From contig CM067081.1 of NCBI GenBank assembly GCA_034008185.1, positions 1,984,001 through 2,048,000 of the forward strand: a DNA stretch of 64,000 nucleotides. The letters are read 5' to 3'. Below are positions 51,165 through 61,058 of the stretch, in pieces. Positions within the stretch are counted from its first letter, which is position 1. The number at the start of each line of letters is the position of its first letter. The stretch comes from Gorsachius magnificus. Its lineage: Eukaryota > Chordata > Aves > Pelecaniformes > Ardeidae. A program made the translations under genes and the position numbers. Below the pieces are notes generated by a model. The model ran no database searches. It was given only the letters and a program-made list of their open reading frames with translations, and had not been told where the DNA came from.

Positions 51165-52421
51165 GTAAATAAACCTTTTCTTCTGGGGTTTTTCCATGGT
51201 TGGTTTGTGCCCACTTGCCTCCCCTCCTGTGGGTTATTTGGGGCTGGGGTTATTCGGGATCAGCCCGTTTGCTGATCATTCGTGTCCCTGCAGGTGTGCG
51301 CGTGTCCGTGTGTCCTTCCCTGGGCGCTGAGCTGGGGGTGCTCATGTCCTGGGGGTGCTCGCTGGCACCACGTAGTGGATCCATCACCTTCTGCCACCGG
51401 AGCTGACCGGTGGGAGCGTTGCACTGCTTCTGCAATACCTTCTGGGATGAAATTTTGCAGAGCTCTTGGGTTTTTTTCTTCTGAAAACCAGGGAGCATCC
51501 CTGCTCCTTTCTGTTTGCGTTTGTTAAAACCATGAAGGGGCATGAAAAGGAGAGTGTTGACCCTCCCAGTGCTCCTGAGGAGGAGGAGTCGTCAAGCGGG
51601 GAAGGGTGAAGGTCTTTCCTTTAGCTGAGTGTTTGGTACCCATGAGCAACGTGAGGTTGCTTGCGGGTCTGTATCTGCAGTGGTGATGCTCTGTCGTTGA
51701 GCATACGTAGGGAAACCAAAGGGAGATTATTTCCTATTCCCTTAAAAGTGAAAGAGAGAATTCCAAAATAAAGCACGATTTTCAAGGAACCCCAGGTGAA
51801 ATTCCCACTTTTTAGCCCAAACTGGCGGAGGGGAGGCAGGGGGAGGAGATCCTGCTTAGGGCTCGCAGTCAGACAGGCTTTTCCAGGTAGAACCTTGTAA
51901 TCTCACCCCTGATGAGGCCCAATGGTGCCTCCAGGAGGGGTGATCAGCTCCCTGATAAGGCCCCCGGTGCTTCCCCTGGTATGTGGGGTGTCCTCCAGCC
52001 CCTGCCTGCCTGCTCCTGCCTGCTCTTGTCCCCATGTTGCCTGCTAAAGCCCGGCTAACGCAGGGTGTGCTGCAGGCATGAGGTGGGACTGCTCCTGGCT
52101 TCCAACTGCAAAATTAACAACCAGTGCTTCCAAACACCTCTGCGACCTGGAGAAACTCCCAGTCGCATTTGGAGGTATCTTAAAGCAACTCTCCACGGGC
52201 CACGTTTGCAAGGCTGGGACCGCTGCGCCCGTACACACACGTGGCTCGAAGCGTTCCTCACCCTCTTCTCTGCTCCAGGCTCCCTTTTTGTGCTAAATTA
52301 AATCATCTAAAGAATGAGATGAAAGGAAGAAATATTGTCTCTTTTTTTTTTTTTTTTATGAAAAGAATTATTAAAAACAAACCTATTAAGAGCCTTCAGG
52401 AGATTTGATCTTTGGAACGGG

Positions 52422-53138
52422 ATGTCCCAGCCATTCTTTGGGGTAGGGGCTGCACGCTTGACATGGTGCGTGGGCTTTGCATCGCACCTAATTTCAAACC
52501 AGTCCAGATTTGACCAAGTTGTAAGTGAAAAATCTCAGTGCGTAATTAATAGAAGCCTAGATATTATTCAGCAACATTCCTTTGGAGTTCAACCCATGCC
52601 TGGATGGGATTTCTCCTCCCCATTGCACCTCCAGGCTGCTGTGAGTGAGATTCCTCCCTCAAAATCAGAGGGGGCAAGAGCAGGTACCGGGGTAGGAAAG
52701 GGTTTGGGAGCAAAATTTGGCTGTGGTCACCCAGTGTGGGTGATAAAGGAGTTTAATAGTGCGGTCACCGGCCAGACCCATGTAGGTTGGCCTCGATTCC
52801 AGAGAACTGTCTTGGGCACCTTTAATTTGGACATAGGCAAAGCCATGAGGTTGGATTTGCGGCTATGCTTCAGGCTTAGAGTGGTGGTTGGCCTCGCCAG
52901 AGCTCTGCGGGGAGATACCATCTCAAGTGCAAGCTCTGAAAAATCAGAAGCATTTAAGATTGGGCATCCCAAATTGGTTCTGCCCTTCGGCTCCACCTCA
53001 CCTAGCCTAGGTTTTGTTCTTGGGAGAACAGCCTTCCCCAGGCGTCCCATGGCAGGAGAAAGGTGGGAGCTTACTCACGAGCATCAGCAAGGTGTCAGAT
53101 CTGGATGGAGGAGAACCAAGGAAAAGCCTGGGAGATGA
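52422..53138 (+). other. Unexplained 238-codon ORF within an intron
   Basis: An ATG-initiated frame runs 717 nt on the sense strand without a stop, in sequence of ordinary base composition and outside any CR1 copy I can identify. The translation has no domain, signal peptide or membrane segment I recognise. It is neither cysteine-rich nor repetitive. No convincing splice pair would attach it to FAM168A, and a chance open frame is the default reading. It is listed because it is the longest open frame in the window not explained by CR1 or extreme G+C content. Confidence 0.15.
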
Positions 53139-53594
53139 GGCCTGTTCCCAGGGTGAAGAGCGCCCACCAGTGCGGATCAGAGCCGCACGCTCAACAGGGA
53201 TAAATACAAATGTGCAATAGCTGCTCAGTACCTCCCCGCATCTGCACCCCTAAGACAGAAAGGGTGCAGTGAAAGATGGTGGCAAGAGCTTAAAGGCTGG
53301 GCAAGGGCTGCCCAGGTGCCTTCATGCTGGCCGTGCCTAGAGTGTGGGGATCTTTGCCTTTTGGCTTTTGGTCCTTTAATGTTGGGTTTTCAAAGCTTGG
53401 TTTTGCCTTGGTTTGCTGCTTAGATGCTCCAGTTGAGATCCGGGGGGGTCATGTACACAAAGGTCTGAGCATGATAGTGAGCAAGGTTATAGATTTTATG
53501 GTGATTTCTGCCTCTTTGCTTTTGTCTGGCTGGTGAGGATAGCGGTGGGAATGATGATGCCAGGGAGGACTTTGGCAGAGGCAATGCAAGTCTA

Positions 53595-53692
53595 CCAGGC
53601 CAGGTTGCTCAAAGTCCCATCCAACCTGGCCTTGAACACTTCCAATGATGGGTCATCCACAACTTCTCTGGGCAACCTGTGCCTGTGCTGGT
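53595..53692 (-). mobile_element. LINE/CR1 internal fragment, group C, lacking 3' tail
   Basis: CCAGGCCAGGTTGCTCAAAG to GGGCAACCTGTGCCTGTGC corresponds to the last ORF2 codons. The 3' UTR and octamers expected on its left are absent, so the 3' end has been lost. Confidence 0.85.
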
Positions 53693-54070
53693 GTCCACAC
53701 CATGGCATTATCCCCTGCCATGTCCCCATCCTCACCACATCAAAACTGTTCCTCCAGCTCCCCAGGTACAGGGAAGGCGTCCGGATAATAAAGCCAGGTG
53801 AAAGGGTGGAAGAGGATGAGCCAGGCTGGAGGGTGGTGGCAGGGGCAGGACCAGACCCCCAAGAACAAGTCAGACTCAACTGGGCCATGCAACCATGTAG
53901 GATTTCTGGAGCTGCTTACTCCTGGCCACAATCCACCATGGTGTGAGCCCCAAGCTCTGCCCTGCATTCTCCTTGGGGGATCTGCTTGCTGCTCTCAGGG
54001 GTGGGAGTGCGCCAAGTGCAGCCTCCTTAGGCACAGCTTGAATTTACTGAAAAAAATGCAAGTCCATTTT

Positions 54071-55024
54071 TATAGAATCACAGAATTGTGGAATCACAGA
54101 ATGATTTGCTTTGGAAGAGACCTTTGAAGATCATCCAATCCAAGCCTCCTGCCATGGGCAGGGACATCTTCCACTAGGTCAGGTTGCTCAAAGTACCATC
54201 CAACCTGGCCTTGAACACTTCCAATGATGGGTCATCCACAACTTCTCTGGGCAACCTGTGCTAGTGTCTCACCTCCCTCACATTTCCTCCTAATGTCCAA
54301 TCTAAACCTACCTTCTTTCAGGTTAAAAACATTGCCTGGCGCCTTCTCCAGGCTGAGCACCCCCAACTCTCCCAGCCTTTCCCCAGCGCAGAGGGGCTCC
54401 AGCCCTCAGACCATTCCTGTGGCCTCCTCTGGCCCCGCTCCAGCAGGTCCCTGTCTGTCCTGCGCTGGGGAATCCCGAGCTGGACGCAGGGCTCCGGGGG
54501 GTCTGACCGGAGTGGGGCAGAGGGGCAGAATCCCCTCCCTCGTCCCGCTGGCCACGCAGCTGGAGATGTAGCCCAGGGTACAGTTGGCTTTCTGGGCTGC
54601 CAGTGCACATGGCCGGCTCATGGCCAGCTTTTCATCCCCCAGTACCCCCAAGCCCTTCTCCAAAGGGCTGCTCCCCATCCCTTCATCCCCAGTCTGTGGG
54701 GGTTGCCCCAACCCAGGTGCAGGACCCTGCACTTGGCCTTGTTGGACCTCATGAGGTTCACCTGGACCCACTCCTCAAGCCTGTCCAGGTCCCTCTGGAT
54801 ACCATCCCTTCCTACCAGCTTATCAATAGCACCACTCAGCTTGGTGTCACCTGCAAACCTGCTGGGGGTGCACTCGATCCCACTGCCTGATGAAGATACT
54901 AAATCATATCGGTCCCAGTACTGACCCTTGAGAGACACCACTCGTTACTGGTTTCCATTTGGACATTGAACCATTGACTGTAACTCTGGATGCAGCCATC
55001 CAACCAATTCCTTATCCATCTTAG
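54071..55024 (-). mobile_element. LINE/CR1, group C, from before the RT motif to the 3' end
   Basis: Two octamer blocks open the copy (TATAGAATCACAGAATTGTG, GGAATCACAGAATG). On the minus strand the RT segment reads FAGDTKLSG in place of FADDTKLGG, so a catalytic Asp is replaced by Gly. Further 5' the sequence still aligns with the region before the motif, to about 55024. Part of the ORF2 C-terminus is missing near 54338, where the sequence jumps from the RLDI-type segment to the EKRR-type segment. Confidence 0.93.
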
Positions 55025-56544
55025 GAATTACACTTGTCGTGAACCCTTCACGTGGGTGACACAAAATTCAGCACAAAGCTTCCCCCCCCCCCGCCCTTGC
55101 CACCCTTACAGTTAATATAGAAAAATTTATCTGCGCAATTCAGGGCACTTCTGTGTTGCAGGATCAATAAGGTTGAGATTTCTAGAGTGGCGCGAGGGAT
55201 TTAATCAGCAATTTTAATAGAAGCTGGAGCTTAAAAGCTTGCTATTGCTTTTAAAATCCCAGCCGGCTGCTGAACCGCCGAAGTGGCAATAGCACGGGCC
55301 CTGCCAACCTCCTAATCCTAATAAGGTGTTAGATAGTCGTAATTAGGCTTTAAAATTAGCTGTCAGACACGCTTTTCTGAGAGTAGCATCCATCATCTCG
55401 TGTCATTAGAGCTTGATTATGCTTCATTTTTACCTGCAATTGTTGCTATTTTTTCCCCAGTTTATAAACACAGAAGATTACGTTGACCTGGACTATTATG
55501 TTTAATATCTTTTTTAATATCGTAGCTAAATTGTCCGTGCTTCAGAAATCAGGAAACAGCAGCAAGCGTTAGCATTCAAACTGCAGTGGAACCACGCAGC
55601 CTTGAGCTGGTCCACGTCTCCAGATGCCCATCAGAAATGAAGCCTCCAAGGTCTTTGGTTGAAAAAGTGTGTTCAGAATAGGAAAATAAATCCCTGAGAT
55701 TGAAAAAACAGGAGATTGGTTGGTCCGTGGGTGACATTGTTGGGTTCCTGGAGAACCTCATGATGGAGGAGTCTCCAATTCTGCTGCTACAGTGAATATG
55801 GACATTTCGAACCTGCATTTCCTCTTGCTGCTTCCACCTCTCATTTAAAATCTTTGCCCTCCTGCTAATGTGAGTCAGAAAAAGCAGCAGAGCTATTCCG
55901 CTGTTTAATTAACACATTTTTTCCCATCTGCAGCAATCAGGAGGCGGTGAGATGCTGTTTGGGAGTTCCTAGAAAGCTCCTTGTTATCTTCACGCTGTTT
56001 CAGTGCTGGGCGGATAATAAGGGATATTAGCAGACTTGAAATCTTAGGCTTCATTAATTGCTGCCCTGAACCCTGGTTGGGTAAATGAGTTCATTATATT
56101 TGAGTGTTTGGACGTCTTATTGCTGGGCTGAGCCTTGACTTCTTCTCTCCATCCTACATGTCCTACATCCAAAGACTTTTGGAGCCTATTTGCTCTACAG
56201 ATGATTTCTCCCAGGCCTCCTGCAAGAGCTGGCTACCATTTCTCATCACCCATCCTACCCCACGTGCTTTTCCTTGCTTGTGCGACCAGATTTTTTTACC
56301 ATTTTCTTTTTTTTTAACCATTCATCGAGCTGTGACCAACACCTTGAAGCCTTCACGGCACACTTGATGCAATGCAGGGCATCCCATGGCAGCAGCTCAG
56401 CTTTTAGTCCCCCCTCAAAAAAAAACCAAACCCTTAAAGCACAACTTTAAGTATTCTTGAGGATTTTTCCCCGATTTAGCACTTAAGTAATGATGTTTCA
56501 GGGGCAACTTCACAGAGCCTTCCTTGGAAATGCCTCTAAAGGTT

Positions 56545-57630
56545 GGGAATTTTGACACAGTCTCCCACAGAATTCTCCTGGAGAAGCTGGCGGTTCATGG
56601 CCTAGATGGGTGTACTCTTTGCTGGGTTAAAAACTGTCTGGATGGCCAAGCCCAGAGAGTTGTGGTCAATGGAGATAAATCCAGTTGGTGGCTGGGCACA
56701 AGCGGTGTCCCCCGGGGCTCAGTGCTGGGGTCAGTCTTGTTTAATATCTTTATCAACGACCTGGATGAGGGGATTGAGTGTGCCCTCAGTAAATTTGCAG
56801 ATGACACCAAACTGGGTGGGAGTGTTGATCTGCTGGGGGGGAGGAGGGCTCTGCAGAGGGACCTGGCCAGGCTGGAGCCATGGGCCCAGCCCAGTTGGGT
56901 GAGGGTCAACAAGGCCAAGGGCCGGGTCCTGCCCTGGGGTCACCACAACCCCAGGCAGCGCTCCAGGCGTGGGGCAGAGGGGCTGGAAAGCTGCCCGGCG
57001 GAAAAGGACCTGGGGGGTTGGTCGAGAGGGGGCTGGATATGAGCCAGCAGGGTGCCCAGGTGGCCAAGAGGGCCAGCGGCATCCTGGCTTGTATCAGGAG
57101 CGGTGTGGCCAGCAGGAGCAGGGCAGGGACCGTGCCCCTGTGCTGGGCACTGGGGGGGCCGCCCCTCGACTGCTGGGGTCAGGGTTGGGCCCCTCCCTCC
57201 CCGAAGGACCTGGAGGGGCTGGAGCGTGTCCAGAGAAGGGCAGCGGAGCTGGGGAGGGGTCTGGAGCCCCAGGCTGCTGGGGAGCGGCTGGGGGAGCTGG
57301 GGGGGTTCAGCCTGGAGCAGAGGAGGCTGAGGGGGCCCTCAGCTCTGCTCCCAGGGAAGGGGCGATGGGACGAGGGGCACCGGCCTCAAGTTGTGCCAGG
57401 GCAGGGTGAGGTTGGCCCTGGGGAACAATTCCTTCCCCAAAGGGCTGTCAGGGGCTGGAAGGGGCTGCCCAGGGAAGGGGTCGAGTCCCCAGCCCTGGGG
57501 GGATTTAACAGCCGGGCAGAGGCGGTGCTGAGGGCCAGGGTTTGGGGGTGGGATGGCAGGGGTAGGGGAACGGTTGGGCTGGGGGAGCTTAAAGGGCTTT
57601 GCCAACCTAAACGATTCTGTGATTCTATGA
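56545..57630 (+). mobile_element. LINE/CR1, group D, longest copy with RT motif
   Basis: The 5' part has ordinary base composition and encodes RT sequence: [40 protein letters not shown] and FADDTKLGG (codons from 56794). From about 56830 the sequence becomes extremely G-rich while still encoding the usual ORF2 segments ([40 protein letters not shown]). At least one frameshift lies near 57030. The 3' end is AAACGATTCTGTGATTCTAT. Confidence 0.96.
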
Positions 57631-59344
57631 GTTCAGGTGCCACGTACCCTCGGTGCAGGGACATCCCATCCTCAGGCAGGTCGCATCTTCTTTAGATGCT
57701 GTGCTTGCCATGAGGTCTCACGGTGCTTCGCTGCCAGGTAAGAAGAATTGGATTACACAGTGTTCTGATGGACCTGCTTAAAGCCACCCCTTTCTTTTTT
57801 GAGACACAAATTGGTGGAAGGGTACGGGGGTCAACCCCATATTCATCACAAGTCAACAGATGGGAAGGCACCTCGAAAGGAAGCAGAAGAGCGGGGATCC
57901 TTACGGGATGTCCTCACTCCAGGGAAAGCCTTTAAGAAAAAAAAAAAGACAAATATGTTCAGACTTGCATTAGAGGATCTTCAGCTGGTGCCGCTGGGTC
58001 TTCCCGGAAGGAAAATGTAATTTTATAAGCACCAGACAGCTCAGAACTTAATGCAAATAGCAGCAAAAACCTCAAGGTGCCACCTACAGCCAGCAGGTCA
58101 GCTGATACCACGTTATCCTGCAGGTTATTTTTTGTTAGGTTAGGTTTATTTTTGGGGACAAATTTCCATGTTTTGGAAAGGATCCTTCATTTTAGTTTGG
58201 TCCCCATATACTCAGCATCTCCCAAATGCTGCCTGATAAGTTAAGGTTTCTTTAGAGCTTTGATTAAGTGTAAAGCTGGGCCTTGGATGCTCCAGCTAAA
58301 CTGCCTGGTGGGATGACGGGGAAGACTGGGGGATGCTGAAATCCTTTTTCTTTCCCTTACATCCAAACAGAAGACAGACAGGAATTGCCATCTGCCATAT
58401 CAGGACCACAAATATTGCAAGGGACATTTCCCCACCTGCCTTACGCCCCCCAAGCCCCCGTGCTCCTCCTGGCTTGCCAGCAGCCTGCTGTGTGTCTTTA
58501 CCCAGCAGAGCAAATGGCTTTTCTTAATTAAATCAAATCTTAAAAGATTTGCTGCTTTTGTCTTTAATGCAAGTGGCCTGTGGGGAGCGGGGACAGGTCT
58601 AAAGGTGCTTGAGCATCACTTGGGGTTGCCTCTCCCACCTGCAAGGTGAGCCGATGGCCACAGCCCTCCTTTGCAGGAGAGAAGACTGCTTGGCACTGTC
58701 CACCTTGATGAAATCCATAAAGGCATCCATCGTCTTCACCTTAATATTAAGGTCTGGACCATCGGTGGTGCTGCTTTTCCGGTCATTGCTTGGGGACACA
58801 GGCAGGGGACAGCAATGCTGTGCCATGAAATTAGATCCTCCAGCAATAAAATTCTGGGTTTGCCCATCACACCTCGAGCAAAAAAAAAGGTGAAAGGACA
58901 AAAATCTGGGGAGGAGAGAAGGAAAAACATTGTTCTTCTCAGGTAGATGTATAGAGCCAGGTAGGTAGGTGGGGGGATACTGCTGTCTTAGGTGATTTAA
59001 GTGCTGGTTGAGTCCCATCGAGTCATGCCTTGACCATTGGGAATACTCATCAGCTCTATGGCCCGGTGTAGGCAGCGTGGGAAGAGCCACTGCCGGGCTG
59101 GGTGGAGGATGCAGCCCCAGCTGTGGTCAATTAGCCAGGGGCTGGATGCTGGACTTGGTGGTCTTGGCTTTGTGGGTTTCATGGAGGTCAGTAGATGCTG
59201 GTGGTACATCTCCTCCATGCTGAGGGATGCCCAGGGAGCATCTGGTGCATGGTGAATGGCAGCCCGGGTTGCTGACGTGCCGGGTGGATGGGCTCTGCAG
59301 CTGTAAATCCTGACCCTAACTTGAACTGCTCTTCTCTTTGCCAG

Positions 59345-59487
59345 GGTACACTGCGGGGACTCCCTACAAGGTCCCACCGACCCAGAGTAACAACGCGCCT
59401 CCTCCCTACTCGCCATCTCCGAATCCGTACCAAACTGCTATGTACCCCATCAGAAGTGCCTATCCACAGCAGAACCTGTACACCCAG
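59345..59487 (+). CDS. FAM168A: FAM168A coding exon ([11 protein letters not shown] segment)
   Basis: This 143-nt exon begins in phase 1 after TTTGCCAG and ends in phase 0 at ACCCAG|GTAGGT. It encodes [16 protein letters not shown], then a [13 protein letters not shown] stretch, then [16 protein letters not shown]. The two PPxY-like elements (PPPY and the nearby SPNPYQ) and the high Pro/Tyr content are typical of the family; PPPY could in principle bind WW domains, which is inference. The first codon is shared with the preceding exon and reads Arg or Gly depending on whether the cassette exon at 51039 is included. The VPPTQSN segment distinguishes FAM168A from FAM168B. Confidence 0.95.
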
Positions 59488-60883
59488 GTAGGTGCCTCGC
59501 CAGCCACCGCGGCAGCTCCCTGCCTCGCTCAATGGCGTGCAAATACACCCTGAGGTTCCTGCGGGGCTTCGTTCTTGGCTGTCAGGGCTGAGCACCCATG
59601 TCCTGGTGGGATGGAGGTGCTTATGATGGGGCTTGGTGGGTCTCCGGGATGCTGGGATCCCTCCTGCTCAAGCAGGCTCACCCAGAGCAGGGGGCAGAGG
59701 ACAGCGTCCAGGCGGGAGTTGAAGATCTCCAGAGAAGGAGACTCCACAGCCCCCCTGGGCAGTCTGGGCCAGGGCTTGGGCACCCTCAAAGTCAACAAGT
59801 TCTTCCTCATGTTCAACTGGAGCCTCTTCTGCTTCAGTTTGTGCCCATTGCCCCTTGTCCTGACACTGGGCACCACTGCAAAGAGTCTGGCTCCGTCCTG
59901 GTGACCCCCACCCTTGAGATCTTTGTAGGTGTTGATGAGATCCCCTCTCAGGCTTCTCTTCTCCAGCCTGAACAAGCCCAGCTCCCTCAGCCTTTCCTCG
60001 TAGGGGAGATGCTCCAGTCCCCTCATCATCCTTGTTGCCCTCCTCTGGACTCTCTCCAGGAGTTCCTCATCTTTCTTGAACCGGGGAGCCCAGAACTGGA
60101 CCCAGAGCTCCAGGTGGGGTCTCCCCAGGGCAGAGCAGAGGGGGAGGAGAACCTCCCTCACCCTGCTGGCCACGCTCCTCTGAATGCACCCCAGGATGCC
60201 ATTGGCCTTCTTGGCAACAAGGGCCCCCTGCTGGCTCATGGCCAGCTTGTCATCCACCAGGACTCCCAGGTGCCTCTGGGCAGAGCTGCTTCCCAGCAGG
60301 TCAGCCCCCAGCCTGTCCTGGTGCCTGGGGTTCAACCTCCCCAGGGGCAGCACTGGACACTTGCCCTGGTGGAACTCCATCAGGTTCCTCTCCGCCCAAC
60401 TCTCCAGCCTGTCCAGGTCCCGCTGAATGGCAGTGCAGCCTTCGCATGGATCAGCCACTCCTCCCAGTTGGGTGTCATCAGCGAACTTGCTGAGGGTACA
60501 CTCTGTCCCCTCACCCAGGTCACTGATGAGGAAGTTGAACTCATTGATGTCACAGCGGAGCCGTTCTGGGCTCGCAATGCAGGCGGGGTTTGGGATGCTC
60601 CTATGTCCCATCTGGGGCAGGGGGTGGGTGTGGGGCTGCGCTGCCACCGCCAGCAGGACCGGCCCCGAGAGCATCGCCACTCACTCCATAGCAGGATCTG
60701 CAGTCGCAGTTGATGGAACTCCTCGCTGATGGCACGGTCTGTGTTACCGGGCTGACACCCCCTGCACGCAGAGCTGGCAATTGCCTCTAAAGAAAACCCC
60801 AGGCTTCAAGTCACTGCTTTGGCTTGCGCTTTTGGTTGAATGACAAAGACGATGGTGGGGGGTTTTTTCCCCTTCTCAAACAG
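59488..60883 (+). other. FAM168A: FAM168A short intron with antisense CR1
   Basis: This 1,396-nt phase 0 intron starts GTAGGT and ends TTCTCAAACAG. About 890 nt of it is a single antisense CR1 (59659-60545), so the intron was probably near 0.5 kb before that insertion. The remaining flanks hold nothing else recognisable. Confidence 0.85.
59659..60545 (-). mobile_element. LINE/CR1, group A, ORF2 end open, 3' tail missing
   Basis: The minus strand has an unbroken frame of about 300 codons from NFLISDLGEGTEC and FADDTQLGG through [35 protein letters not shown] and NTYKDLKGGGHQDGARLF to [13 protein letters not shown]. The final ~70 bp of a group A element, including the GGGATTCTGGG repeats, are absent, so the copy starts at CTCCTGCTCAAGCAGGCTC. 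It occupies most of the small intron between exons 59345-59487 and 60884-61058. Confidence 0.96.
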
Positions 60884-61058
60884 GGAGCTTATTATACCCA
60901 GCCAGTGTACGCGGCACAGCCTCACGTTATCCATCACACCACCGTGGTTCAGCCCAACAGCATCCCATCGGCCATCTATCCGGCCCCGGTCGCTGCGCCC
61001 AGGACCAACGGTGTGGCCATGGGAATGGTCGCTGGGACCACCATGGCAATGTCAGCAG
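60884..61058 (+). CDS. FAM168A: FAM168A coding exon ([12 protein letters not shown] to AMSAG)
   Basis: This 175-nt exon starts in phase 0 after CTCAAACAG and ends in phase 1 at TCAGCAG|GTAAGA, a strong donor. It encodes [20 protein letters not shown], then [15 protein letters not shown], then [18 protein letters not shown] and AMSAG. This is the most conserved part of the FAM168 family. The moderately hydrophobic Gly/Met/Ala stretch near its end (about residues 45-58 of the exon) corresponds to the region treated as a possible membrane-associated segment in the family. If the following intron were retained, translation would continue for only a few codons to a TGA at 61082-61084. Confidence 0.96.

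Larger units (their letters stand above)
51165..59344 (+). other. FAM168A: FAM168A intron, about 8.2 kb
   Basis: The intron begins GTAAAT and ends with a pyrimidine-rich tract and TTTGCCAG. It contains CR1 copies at 53595-53692, 54071-55024 and 56545-57630. Positions 52422-53138 are an open 238-codon frame outside any CR1. Positions 55025-56544 are A+T-rich with several TAATTA-like words and no ORF of note. A poly-T run lies at 52341-52358, a C-run at 55081-55094 and an A-run near 57942. Positions 57631-59344 hold nothing recognisable. Confidence 0.75.

Noticed and set aside
59188..59595. Antisense open frame overlapping a FAM168A exon
   Set aside because: It is a shadow of the exon's Pro/Tyr codons on the opposite strand; no similarity or splice signals support it.
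59529..60680. 383-codon open frame on the minus strand as a possible host gene
   Set aside because: Most of it is the ORF2 C-terminal region of a CR1, with FADDTQLGG and the usual LERVQRR segment; the extra codons at each end are read-through into flanking intron.
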